Shown: one piece after another, positions 54,098 to 62,136 of the stretch | How the letters are laid out: each line of letters opens with the position of its first letter | How positions within the stretch are numbered: the stretch's first letter is position 1 | Source of the DNA: Bacillota bacterium | GTDB taxonomy: Bacteria; Bacillota; Clostridia; Oscillospirales; Ruminococcaceae | Direction of reading: 5' to 3' | Length of the DNA: 64,000 nucleotides | Assembly: GCA_023391005.1 (NCBI GenBank) | Contig: JAEWBS010000088.1 | Span: 1 to 64,000 of the forward strand | The notes under the pieces: model-generated | Seen by the model: only the letters and a program-made list of their open reading frames with translations | Databases searched by the model: none | Told to the model about the DNA's origin: nothing | Translations under genes and position numbers: made by a program

Positions 54098-55217
54098 AGG
54101 GCGCCGCCTCCTTCCTGATGCGTTCCATTAAAAGGGTCCCCCCGTTGGCAAGGTTGCCCGCCGCAAAGACGACCGTATTGTCATCCAGACCAGAAAATGG
54201 GATATCCGAAACGCTGTCAAAGAGCGTGATCTCGGGGGCAAAGTCCGCCCGCCGCAGCCTGCGCGCCGCCACCTGCTGAGAGGCCCCCAGCAGCCAGATT
54301 TTCTGCGGACGCAGCAGCCTTGCCAGCAGCAGCATGTGCTCGGTGCGGTAACCTCTGTCCGGACGGTTGTTAAGCAGCAGGATCAGCCGCTCAGGCACCG
54401 GATTAAGCTTTCGCAGCACCTCGGCATAGACAAGACGGCTCGATTGCGGATCGTTGACCGACAGTGCGTTGATAAACAGCGCCCCTGACGGGAGCCGATG
54501 CAAGGACAGTGCATAAGGATCGCGCTTATATTGACGCATATACGCAAGCGCGGCAGCTCGCTGTACACCGAGATACTCGCAGACGGCAAGCGCGAGGGAA
54601 ACGTTCTCGGGGAAATCGATATCGGCGTATTCCGTCTGGGCAGTTACCGCGAAAGCGGTGGCGCCAAGCGAATGTGCATGCCGCTCTATTCGGTCGAAGT
54701 ATTGCGTTTCCGCGGTGAAGACAACGCCCCCTGCGGGAATGGTGGAGCAGAGTGAATCGCAAATCTCCGGGAGGGAATAACCCATCTCATCGGTGTGATC
54801 AAGCCTGACGTTGGTGAGCACCGCGATGTCGGCACGCAACATCTGATGCTGCGAGACGTGCTGCAACACCGGCGCGACCGCCATGCATTCCACCACCAGC
54901 AGCTCTGCGTCCTGTGCTGACGCTCTACGTAAAATTTTCAGCTGCTCTTTGATGTTTGCCTTGCCGACACGATGAATTTGTTGCTCGTCATTATGTACAT
55001 CAATGGTCATGGGCAGCGTCCCCGTCGTCTTGCAGAAAACTTTCTTGCCCGAAGCGCGCAATCCAGCGTCGATCAACCGGGTGACCGAAGACTTTCCCCT
55101 CGTTCCGTTGACGTAAATCACATGCTTGATTTGCCGGCGGCTTTTGTCCGCCGCTCTCGCCTCCCACAACAGAAGCACAAGCAGCGCCCCAAACAGCGCA
55201 AGCACCAATTCCTGCAT
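54087..55217 (-). CDS. pgsB: Poly-gamma-glutamate synthase ligase PgsB/CapB
   Basis: The 376-residue protein has an N-terminal membrane helix and a Mur-ligase-type ATPase domain. The P-loop VNGTRGKSSVTRL lies near residue 37, followed by KTTGTLP, VVECMAVAP and VLTNVRLDHTDEMG, which is the CapB/PgsB order. It would join glutamates (or glutamate to an acceptor) through gamma bonds using ATP at the inner face of the membrane. AAAGGAG precedes ATG 55217. It is the first gene of the minus-strand operon pgsBCW-kinase-regulator. A TATAAT-type -10 is at 55296-55301 on this strand. Confidence 0.92.
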   Translation of the reverse strand: MQELVLALFGALLVLLLWEARAADKSRRQIKHVIYVNGTRGKSSVTRLIDAGLRASGKKVFCKTTGTLPMTIDVHNDEQQIHRVGKANIKEQLKILRRASAQDAELLVVECMAVAPVLQHVSQHQMLRADIAVLTNVRLDHTDEMGYSLPEICDSLCSTIPAGGVVFTAETQYFDRIERHAHSLGATAFAVTAQTEYADIDFPENVSLALAVCEYLGVQRAAALAYMRQYKRDPYALSLHRLPSGALFINALSVNDPQSSRLVYAEVLRKLNPVPERLILLLNNRPDRGYRTEHMLLLARLLRPQKIWLLGASQQVAARRLRRADFAPEITLFDSVSDIPFSGLDDNTVVFAAGNLANGGTLLMERIRKEAAPCVS

Positions 55218-55472
55218 TCTCCCGCTCCTTTGACACTATAATTGCGCGGCACGGACGTTTGCCGCGTCAAGCGGCGGGCCGTTGCGTATTTCCCCATTAT
55301 AATAGCCCGTCGCCGTAGGCAGGCCGTGAAAAATTAAAAGGATAATAGCCATCTTGCGGCTATTATACCATATTTTTGGGATAAAAGATAAGAGAGAGAT
55401 AAGAGATAAAGGATAGATATCGCGTTCATATCAAACAGAAAACACCGGCCCGTAATGAGCGGTGAGATAAGA
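55218..55472 (-). promoter_or_regulatory. Upstream region of the pgs operon with hairpin
   Basis: On the minus strand TATAAT occurs at 55301-55296, 80 bases before pgsB, without a good -35. GGATAATAGCC (55340-55350) pairs with GGCTATTATACC (55358-55369) in a hairpin followed on the minus strand by TTTTAATTTTT, so it may be a terminator or a leader structure. Confidence 0.4.
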
Positions 55473-55492
55473 AACAAACACAGGTATAGCGC

Positions 55493-55623
55493 TTTACAGG
55501 CTGTATCTGTGTTTGTTATAATCAAAAAAGAATAGCAAGCATAGGAAGTGTGGCCACACTTCCGTAAATGACTTGTTGGGATATTCCCAAATCCTGATAT
55601 TGGCTTTATCATTGTGGCCACAA
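55493..55623 (+). promoter_or_regulatory. Promoter with three palindromes in the leader
   Basis: TTTACA (55493-55498) and TATAAT (55517-55522) are 18 bases apart, and AACAAACACAG/CTGTGTTTGTT (55473-55517) flanks them. Downstream are AAGTGTGGCCACACTT (55546-55561, perfect 16-bp palindrome), TTGGGATATTCCCAA (55575-55589) and TTGTGGCCACAA (55612-55623, perfect 12-bp palindrome). The two GTGGCCAC cores are 64 bases apart. They may be operators for the gene at 55701 or a structured leader. Confidence 0.55.
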
Positions 55624-55700
55624 GGTCATTCGTTAATAAATGAGATATAAGAGATAGTAAAAATGAGTCGGATTTCTGGATATGAGGGATACACGAAGGG

Positions 55701-56222
55701 ATGCGAAAAGCAATGATGACAGTGAAACAAGAAGAACTGGTAAATTCGTTCTTATCCAAACTCGATGAACAGACCAAACCCTTATACTATGAGATAATCG
55801 GCCATCTATCCTCACTCGGCTATAATCCTAAAAAGGAAAAAAGCAATCTATCCTTTAAGCATTCCCTGCATAACAAACAGATGGCAAAAATGTCGAGCAG
55901 AGACAATCTTCCTGTATTTTCCTTGCGCTTCTCCGCTTGCCGGGGCTATTCGCAGCGGTTTGAAGAGATAGTAAAAGCATTTATTGTTAAATATCCGACT
56001 CGATCTTCCCGTTGCACAAGCGATGGCTGCAACTATTGTGGGGGTGCAGCCGAAACGCATGTCTATACAGCTGTATTTTCCGACGGCGAAACCAGAACGC
56101 ACTGTGGTGCGTATGCCCTTGAGATACCCGACCTGCGGCCTAATGATATCGGGGAAATCAAAAAACTGATTCAGCAGGAGCATGCGTATTTGCTAGAGCA
56201 TGAAGCAGGTATAGCAAATTGA
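55701..56222 (+). CDS. Hypothetical protein with Cys/His cluster
   Basis: The 173-residue protein is not recognised as a named family. Residues 1-100 are helical and charged. Near residue 110 CTSDGCNYCGG forms a Cys cluster, and HCGAYALEIPD follows near residue 135, so a metal-binding site is likely. The start is uncertain: ATG 55701 has GAAGGG directly before it, and ATG 55713 or 55716 are alternatives at better spacing. It has its own promoter with palindromes and a strong terminator, so it is transcribed alone. Confidence 0.65.
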   Translation: MRKAMMTVKQEELVNSFLSKLDEQTKPLYYEIIGHLSSLGYNPKKEKSNLSFKHSLHNKQMAKMSSRDNLPVFSLRFSACRGYSQRFEEIVKAFIVKYPTRSSRCTSDGCNYCGGAAETHVYTAVFSDGETRTHCGAYALEIPDLRPNDIGEIKKLIQQEHAYLLEHEAGIAN

Positions 56223-56283
56223 ACGGTAATGGGATTAACGAATTGTTTATGTCGCTTTCTTGGCATAGGACTTATAAGCCACA

Positions 56284-56327
56284 AAACATTAACGGTGAGG
56301 GTTTACCCTCACCGTTAATGTTTTTTT
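56284..56327 (+). terminator. Intrinsic terminator
   Basis: AAACATTAACGGTGAGGG pairs perfectly with CCCTCACCGTTAATGTTT around TTTA and is followed by T; an exceptionally stable stem. Confidence 0.88.
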
Positions 56328-56746
56328 ATCTCATGGCTCCTTGCGGACGGTGTTTTCTGTTTGCCGAATCGCGGCGGCGGCATTTATCCGTTTGCGGCGC
56401 GCCCTTGCCTGCGGTAGAAGTCGGTGGTCGACGCAAGCTCTTTCCCGATAGCCGCGCCACAAGTTTCGCCCCAATATTCACCCCAATGTGTGCGGGCGAT
56501 GGTTCAAATTCATCCGCACACAACAGATGATGTACATATACCGGATGCGATGGTGAAATAGAAAGCGGGCAAACCCAGCCTCGTAGCAAGGTTTGCCCAT
56601 ACTTTCGGTGTAATCAAGATTAGCCCTAGCAGAGCGGATTTAGGCGCACGAAGGTGTTTGCCCATAATCTACGCTAATGCTGCGATACCCAATCAAATAC
56701 GGATCAAGAAAGAGCGTCTAATCTTATTCTGCAAATTGGAGAGAAA
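56328..56746. other. Intergenic stretch without supported gene
   Basis: A minus-strand frame at 56326-56589 is basic and low in complexity and has no ribosome site. GGGCAAACC...GGTTTGCCC forms a hairpin at 56567-56599. A related GTTTGCCCAT repeat lies at 56655. Confidence 0.4.
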
Positions 56747-57310
56747 TTACTTTTTATATCCGCACTTGGGGCACACGCCGTTTTCATTTAAGGCAATACC
56801 GCACAACGGGCAACGGTCAATGTCGTTATGGGTCTCATATTCTTCAGACGCCGCGTTGACACCGCTCGTAAAGGTCAGCTTTGCGATGTTCAGCTTATCC
56901 TTCAGCAGATCATAAACAATCTTGATCATACCTTCAACGGTCATGGTCTCTTTGGTTACAACCAAACGACACTCCGGATATGCGGTTGCAAGCTCTGTCT
57001 TGAAAGCGGGACCCTTCATTTTATTGGTGGGCGCACCGTCCTTAATGCCCTGCTTTTCATAAACTTCGAGGACTGCAGGCAGCAGGGGATCGTCTTCCCG
57101 CAGAATCAGCGCATGGTCGAAGTTTTTCAGAACTTCCCACGCGGTCTTTTGAATTTCATTACAGGGGAAAACCATATTGACACCGGCATTAACGGAATCT
57201 TCCACCTCAATCGTCAGGACGCCAGTGTGACCGTGCAAATATTGAGCTTCGCCTCTGAATCCATAAAATCTGTGTGCATACTGCAGGTCTAACGTTGTAA
57301 TACTTCTCAT
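56747..57310 (-). CDS. PTPS/QueD-like protein with C-terminal zinc ribbon
   Basis: The 187-residue protein has the tunnelling fold of 6-pyruvoyl-tetrahydropterin synthase/QueD: YAHRFYGFRG and YLHGHTG with three zinc His, FDHALIL, and TKETMTVEGM near residue 130. The segment before HGH, where QueD has a catalytic Cys, has a Glu (RGEAQYLHGH) and no Cys, as in the PTPS-III group. A C-terminal CPLCG...CPKCG zinc ribbon of about 25 residues is added. AAGGAGCG precedes ATG 57310. It could act in folate or queuosine synthesis, or on another pterin; the loss of Cys makes plain QueD activity less likely. It is downstream of the Fur-type gene in the same direction. Confidence 0.8.
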   Translation of the reverse strand: MRSITTLDLQYAHRFYGFRGEAQYLHGHTGVLTIEVEDSVNAGVNMVFPCNEIQKTAWEVLKNFDHALILREDDPLLPAVLEVYEKQGIKDGAPTNKMKGPAFKTELATAYPECRLVVTKETMTVEGMIKIVYDLLKDKLNIAKLTFTSGVNAASEEYETHNDIDRCPLCGIALNENGVCPKCGYKK

Positions 57311-57404
57311 TGTTACGCTCCTTATGTATATTATTTACGGGGGATATTTCCATGCTCCCGTATGCGCATTAAATAGTGTTTTGCTGGAATATCTGTTGTG
57401 ATGC

Positions 57405-57791
57405 CTACGGGTTACTTTTGCATTCCGAGCAGATACCTTTGAAAACAATATCGTGCCCGGTAAATACGAACCCATGGGTATCCTTGATGGCTTTTTCCAT
57501 ATCCGCTATATATTCCATGTCCACATCAAAAACACGGCCGCACTTTACGCATCTTGCATGATAATGATTGCTGCAAAGATGGTCGAAACGGTCAGCCCCA
57601 CCGGGAATCTCCCTTTTTCGTATATCACCTGTTTCGCATAGCCGCTGCAGGTTTCGATACACTGTCCCTTTGCTGATATGTGGATGTTCCTTGACGAGTA
57701 CATTATATATCTCGTCTGCAGTTGCGTGACACTGTAGTTTGTTTACGGCCTCAAGAACTAAAGCGCATTGAATAGTATTGCGTTTGATCAT
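57405..57791 (-). CDS. Fur-family metalloregulator (PerR-like)
   Basis: The 128-residue protein has the winged helix of Fur proteins (TADEIYNVLVKEHPHISKGT, then VYRNLQRL) and a dimer domain with HYHARCVKCGRVFDVD and a late C-x2-C (CSEC), the structural zinc site of PerR/Fur. The regulatory metal residues are not distinguishable here. GAGG before ATG 57791 serves as ribosome site. It lies upstream of the PTPS-like gene and could control it and itself; CTTATT...AATAAG near 57818-57842 is a possible operator. Confidence 0.87.
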   Translation of the reverse strand: MIKRNTIQCALVLEAVNKLQCHATADEIYNVLVKEHPHISKGTVYRNLQRLCETGDIRKREIPGGADRFDHLCSNHYHARCVKCGRVFDVDMEYIADMEKAIKDTHGFVFTGHDIVFKGICSECKSNP

Positions 57792-58335
57792 AAAGCCAAC
57801 CTCATTGCGATATTTATTTCTTATTAGGATTATATATCAATAAGAGCGAGATGTCAATAGCTAAATAAATCTTTTAACTTGTTATACTAATTTACCACAA
57901 TCGCTCCAACGGTTGTAACTGCAAATATTGCGTAAATGCTGAGGGCGCGATATCTCATTTCTGAATTGAATTTTAGTAAATCGCAGGCTTTATACAGTTG
58001 ACTGGACGATTTTAGGGATGTAGCAAATCCATGAGATTATAAAGCAGCTTTGGCAAGGGCAGCAACCGGGCATGGGATTGCGCTGAAAGAAAATATTAAA
58101 ATAAAACAACAAAAGGCTGTGTTTCTGAAAATGAAACACAGCCTTTTGTATCTGTACATTTTAAGGATACGATAATATGGAAAAGGGATAATCATCTTAC
58201 TCAACAAATAAGATATCGATCAGAAAAGAACAGAGGCCAATAAAGCCCGTTTTGCAGTCGATATGCCGAGTGTATTCGCCTGCTCTTCGCTCTTGAAGAT
58301 GAACGGCATGGCCCAAAGGGATAATTTGGAGAGGG
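57792..58335. other. Intergenic stretch with terminator hairpin
   Basis: No gene is supported. AAAAGGCTGTGTTTC (58111-58125) pairs with GAAACACAGCCTTTT (58133-58147); it is T-rich on both sides and can terminate in either direction. Confidence 0.6.
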
Positions 58336-58578
58336 ATGTGGATATCTTATGAGCTGAATGAAGATTATGAGGTCGCTTTCGCTGAAATGGCTCAAGAGAG
58401 GTATGGTGTCTTCAGACGGGTAAACGGTCAATATGGCAACCCTGTTGCTTGCGCTTGTATGACAGCTGCAGCATTGCGTTACCAAACAAACTTGGCCATC
58501 TCTCTTTCACAAGGGGGCAGTTTGCGCGATAATTTAGAATTTCTTCGGTTAAACGGTATGAAGATAAAAATTGACTAG
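58336..58578 (+). CDS. Doubtful small hypothetical protein
   Basis: An 80-residue frame preceded by GGAGAGGG encodes a mixed sequence (ACACMTAAALRYQTNLAISL). I see no family, promoter or neighbour that supports it. A similar-length antisense frame covers the same bases. It may be a fragment or not a gene. Confidence 0.25.
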   Translation: MWISYELNEDYEVAFAEMAQERYGVFRRVNGQYGNPVACACMTAAALRYQTNLAISLSQGGSLRDNLEFLRLNGMKIKID

Positions 58579-58581
58579 TTG

Positions 58582-58761
58582 CTATATTAACATGCGATAT
58601 ACGCCGGCACCGACTGCCAACGCCACACCAATTACAACCACCACCCGGTAAATCTTCACCGATTCGGGGTCATCTTTTTCCTTGCCCATATAGACAATTC
58701 CAGCAATGAACATGCCAAGTCCGACAACCAAAAACAATCCGAACAGGAGCCACTCTTTCAT
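58582..58761 (-). CDS. Small membrane protein of the metal-export operon
   Basis: The 59-residue protein has two membrane helices (GLFLVVGLGMFIAGIVYMG and VVVVIGVALAVGAGVY) separated by a short charged loop KEKDDPES. GGAGG eight bases before ATG 58761 fixes the start, inside the end of the ATPase gene's region, directly after its stop. I infer it is a helper or stability partner of the P1B ATPase; small companions of this kind are poorly studied. Confidence 0.65.
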   Translation of the reverse strand: MKEWLLFGLFLVVGLGMFIAGIVYMGKEKDDPESVKIYRVVVVIGVALAVGAGVYRMLI

Positions 58762-58763
58762 TT

Positions 58764-60617
58764 TTATTTCCTCCATTTCAATAACAAAGATGAGTTGATG
58801 ATGACCGCCACAGAGCCCACGTTATGTACCAGCGCGCCCACCACGGGATTCAAAACCCCCGTAATGGCAAGCGCAATGGCAGCAAAGTTAAGAAGCATCG
58901 AAGCCGCGAGATTGATGTGGATGGTCGTCATCACCTTGCGGGAAAGCATCATCAGATGGGGGATTTCCCTAATATCATCACCGACAAGAGCAATGTCCGC
59001 CGCTTCAATGGCAATATCGCTGCCGATGCCGCCCATGGCAATCCCCACCTGTGCCGCTTTGAGCGCGGGCGCATCGTTGATCCCGTCGCCCACCATGCAA
59101 ACCGGCTCGCCTTTCTCTTGATACTGACGGATAGCGGTCAGCTTATCCTCTGGCAGGCAGCCCGCTTTTACGTCGGTGATGCCCGCCAGTCTTGCGACAT
59201 GGTTGGCCGCCTGCGCTGCGTCGCCGGTGAGCAAAACGGTCTTTGTTCCAGTATCGCCTATTTCGCGAATAGTCTGTGCCGCGTCGGAGCGCATTGTGTC
59301 GGAAAGGGCGACCATGCCAATCGGATGATGTCGATCCATCATGTAAATGACTGTGCTGCCGTCGGCTTTGGCTATACTGGCGCTTTTCGCAAGCGGCTCC
59401 GTTAAAACAAAGCCGTGGTCCGCCATCATCGCTTCATTGCCGGCAAAGATTTCATATCCCTGTATGGTCGCCGCAACACCTCGACCCGGAAGAAGCTGAA
59501 ACATTTCCGGCTCGATGGGAGATTTCCCCTTTGTCTGACGGTATTCCGCGACAATGGCTTTGCCCAGCGGGTGCTCGGAACGAAGCTCGGCGCTGGCGGC
59601 AAGGGCAAGCAACCTGCCATCGTCAATGCCGGATACGCAGCTCTCCACCCGTGACACCGACGGCTTTCCATAGGTGAGTGTTCCGGTTTTATCAAAGGCG
59701 ATGCGCTTTACCTTTGCCAACCGTTCCAGCGCATCTCCCTGACGGATGAGAATGCCGTGTTTTGTGGCATTTCCGATACCCGCCATAATCGCGGTGGGCG
59801 TTGCCAGCACCAACGCGCAGGGGCAGAACACCACAAGAATGGTCACGGCGCGAATGACTTCACCGGTGACAGCCCATGTAACGCCTGCCGAAACAAGGGC
59901 AATAACCACAATCCAGGTGGCCCAGCGGTCGGCTAGACCAACAATTTTAGCCTTACCTGCATCCGCCGACGCCACAAGGCGTATCATGCGTTGCAGAGAG
60001 CTATCCTCGCCGACCTTCTTGGCCATCATGTCAAAGGTTCCGTATTGATTAACCGTGCCGCTTTGAACTTCATCGCCCGCACTCTTATCCACCGGAAGGG
60101 ATTCGCCCGTCATAACGGACTGATCGACAGAGGTTTGCCCTTTGATAATCACACCGTCCACCGCAATGGTTTCTCCGGCCAGCACTCGGAGCGTGTCGCC
60201 CACCCGTACCTGCCCGGAAGGGATAATTTGTTCCTCGCCGCCGCGCAAAACCCGCGCCGTCGCGGGAGAGAGGTGCACCAGCTTCTCAATACCGGCGCGG
60301 GCCTTTGCCACGGTTCTTTCTTCCAGAAATGCGCCAATAATCATGATAAATGCCACCTCGCCGGCGGCAAAAATCTCGCCGGTGATGACCGAGGCGATCA
60401 GGGCAAGGGCCACCAGCACATCAGCCTTGATGTCAAACTCGGTAACAAGGCCGATAATCGCGCCTTTGATAATTGGAATGCCGCAGAGCAAAATTGCCAA
60501 CCACGCCGCGTTGATGGGCAACTGTCCAATATCAAAGAAGCTGACCACCAAAGACGCCAGCGACAGGCCGAGAAACAGGACCGTCCGCCTTGTGTCATCT
60601 TTTAAGAACGAAATCAA
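58764..60617 (-). CDS. P1B-type heavy-metal exporting ATPase
   Basis: The 617-residue protein has the P-type ATPase signatures: TGES actuator motif, VFCPCALVLATP with the membrane CPC metal site, the DKTGTLTYG phosphorylation site, SEHPLG (His-Pro of P1B pumps), and GDGINDAPAL. There is no N-terminal metal-binding HMA domain. TTG 60617 follows AAAGGAG, so the start is a rare codon but well supported. It is transcribed from a promoter overlapping a CsoR operator, which suggests Cu(I) export, although CPC pumps can also move Zn or Cd. A small membrane protein follows directly. Confidence 0.9.
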   Translation of the reverse strand: MISFLKDDTRRTVLFLGLSLASLVVSFFDIGQLPINAAWLAILLCGIPIIKGAIIGLVTEFDIKADVLVALALIASVITGEIFAAGEVAFIMIIGAFLEERTVAKARAGIEKLVHLSPATARVLRGGEEQIIPSGQVRVGDTLRVLAGETIAVDGVIIKGQTSVDQSVMTGESLPVDKSAGDEVQSGTVNQYGTFDMMAKKVGEDSSLQRMIRLVASADAGKAKIVGLADRWATWIVVIALVSAGVTWAVTGEVIRAVTILVVFCPCALVLATPTAIMAGIGNATKHGILIRQGDALERLAKVKRIAFDKTGTLTYGKPSVSRVESCVSGIDDGRLLALAASAELRSEHPLGKAIVAEYRQTKGKSPIEPEMFQLLPGRGVAATIQGYEIFAGNEAMMADHGFVLTEPLAKSASIAKADGSTVIYMMDRHHPIGMVALSDTMRSDAAQTIREIGDTGTKTVLLTGDAAQAANHVARLAGITDVKAGCLPEDKLTAIRQYQEKGEPVCMVGDGINDAPALKAAQVGIAMGGIGSDIAIEAADIALVGDDIREIPHLMMLSRKVMTTIHINLAASMLLNFAAIALAITGVLNPVVGALVHNVGSVAVIINSSLLLKWRK

Positions 60618-60660
60618 AACACCACTCCTTTATACTAATGGGGGTATATGTACATCGCAA

Positions 60661-60694
60661 CAAGAGTATACCCCTATAGGTATACTCTTGTCAA
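60661..60694 (-). promoter_or_regulatory. CsoR-controlled promoter of the ATPase gene
   Basis: On the minus strand TTGACA (60694-60689) and TATACT (60670-60665) are 18 bases apart. Bases 60661-60690 form a dyad whose 12-base arms begin CAAGAGTATACC; it covers the spacer and -10, where a bound CsoR would block RNA polymerase. Confidence 0.85.
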
Positions 60695-60695
60695 T

Positions 60696-60724
60696 AAAAA
60701 AAGCAGCCGTTATTCCGGCTGCTT
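60696..60724 (-). terminator. Terminator between csoR and ATPase gene
   Basis: On the minus strand AAGCAGCCGG and CGGCTGCTT form a hairpin followed by seven T. The ATPase gene therefore relies on its own promoter. Confidence 0.82.
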
Positions 60725-60738
60725 GATGTTGAATGCAG

Positions 60739-61014
60739 TTATGTCATCCTTGAAAAATGCTCAACGGCTTTGGCAAATTCAGAGATGGTCTTGTCGGCGT
60801 CACCGTGCTCGATTCCCTCGCGCACACAGTGGTTCAGGTGGCCTTCCAACACCACTTGTCCGACTTTGTGGAGCGCCCCTTTCGCGGCGTTAATCTGAAT
60901 CAGAACATCCTCACATGGAATATCCTCCTCCACCATTTTGTCGATGGCCTTAATTTGTCCCATGATTTTGTTCAGCCTTCTGTGAAGGTTATCCGCATCC
61001 ATACACTGGCGCAT
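60739..61014 (-). CDS. csoR: CsoR-family metal-sensing repressor
   Basis: The 91-residue all-helical protein fits the CsoR/RcnR/FrmR family: RRLNKIMGQIKAIDKMVEE, then IPCEDVLIQINAAKGALHKVG and EGHLNHCVREG. The Cys of IPCED and the His-x3-Cys of GHLNHC are the Cu(I) ligands known for CsoR. GGGAGG seven bases before ATG 61014 sets the start. Palindromic operators lie in its own promoter region (61030) and before the ATPase gene (60661), so it should repress both until copper binds. Confidence 0.9.
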   Translation of the reverse strand: MRQCMDADNLHRRLNKIMGQIKAIDKMVEEDIPCEDVLIQINAAKGALHKVGQVVLEGHLNHCVREGIEHGDADKTISEFAKAVEHFSRMT

Positions 61015-61029
61015 TTGCGCACCTCCCTA

Positions 61030-61045
61030 ATACCCGTAGGCGTAT
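61030..61045 (-). promoter_or_regulatory. CsoR operator of the csoR gene
   Basis: ATACCCGTAGGCGTAT is an imperfect dyad related to the ATACCCCTATAGGTAT core at 60668, close to the ribosome site of csoR. Autoregulation is likely. Confidence 0.65.
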
Positions 61046-61157
61046 GGAACAAGGATAGCATCTTTGGGTAGATTCGTCAATTCGGTATGTGGGAATGGGT
61101 GGAAAAGCCACAAGGACGCAAATTTTGACGCACCATTTATTTTATTGTGGAGGCTGA

Positions 61158-62024
61158 TTACTTGATCGGCATAAGCTCAATATAGCCCCGGGTGCCGATG
61201 GGCTCCAGCTGAATTCGGGGATTGGATTGGTCCCAAGTCAGCCCGACTGCTGCCGGATCATACTTGCCAATAGCAGATTGAACCTCCATAATCGCCTGCC
61301 CGTAATCTTCTTCGGCAAAAGGCTCCCCCTTGAACATCAGATATTGTGCGGCGGGCAGATCGATGCCGTCAAAGCCCTCGGGCACCGGGCCGTCATAGTC
61401 TGCCGGAACCTCTACACCTTGAACATATTCCGAGGTGCCGGACTTAATGTATCTCGGCGGAAGCCAGAGGCAAACCGGCTCACCACCTAGGGATTTGATA
61501 CTGGTCAGCAGGCCCCATACATCGCAGCCCACCTCCTCACAGTAGGCAAAATACTCTGTGGCTTTTATACCCCGTTTTATGAGTACCTTTCGAGCGGGCC
61601 TTTCAATGGTCTGGATAAACACCGTTTTCACATTTTCCATGGAAATACTCCTTTCAATACTTGACACGATCGGATATGGCGTGAAAAGATACAACGGTAT
61701 CGGGCTTAAAGCGTACTGATGCGGGTTGCAGCCGAACTCTTGAAAAAAGGCCCGCTGGTAGCCGTCCACGCTTCCAAAGCCCACCTCGAATGCAATATCC
61801 GCAATTTTGCCGGGGCGATCCCGCAGTTTCAGGGCCGATTTTGAAAGCCGAAGCTTGCGGATGTACTCGGCAGGCGTACGCCCGAGCACTTGTGCAAACA
61901 ACCTGTGGGCGTACCACGGAGAAAAAAGGGCAGCCCGGGCCAGGTCCGCCAGTGTGATTTCCTCAAAAAGGTGTTCGGCGATATAGTCCTGCATACGCTG
62001 GACCGCTTCAAGGTGTGCCTGCAT
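61158..62024 (-). CDS. AraC-family regulator with GyrI-like domain
   Basis: The 288-residue protein has two helix-turn-helix units of the AraC type in residues 5-105 (ITLADLARAALFSPWYAHRLF and IADIAFEVGFGSVDGYQRAF) and a C-terminal GyrI-like ligand-binding domain (about residues 130-288, ERPARKVLIKRGIKA to GYIELMPIK). This order occurs in regulators of drug or stress response such as the Rob/BmrR relatives. AGCAGGAGG precedes ATG 62024. No target is near except possibly the broken lipoprotein gene behind it. Confidence 0.9.
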   Translation of the reverse strand: MQAHLEAVQRMQDYIAEHLFEEITLADLARAALFSPWYAHRLFAQVLGRTPAEYIRKLRLSKSALKLRDRPGKIADIAFEVGFGSVDGYQRAFFQEFGCNPHQYALSPIPLYLFTPYPIVSSIERSISMENVKTVFIQTIERPARKVLIKRGIKATEYFAYCEEVGCDVWGLLTSIKSLGGEPVCLWLPPRYIKSGTSEYVQGVEVPADYDGPVPEGFDGIDLPAAQYLMFKGEPFAEEDYGQAIMEVQSAIGKYDPAAVGLTWDQSNPRIQLEPIGTRGYIELMPIK

Positions 62025-62136
62025 AGCTTTTCACCTCCTGCTGAGAGTATAACGACGTTTTAGGAAGAACGCTCGACGATTCTTGTGAAAACGAGGTCTA
62101 CCGACCTGTTGCCCAAAAATCAACGCGGCCCTGTCG

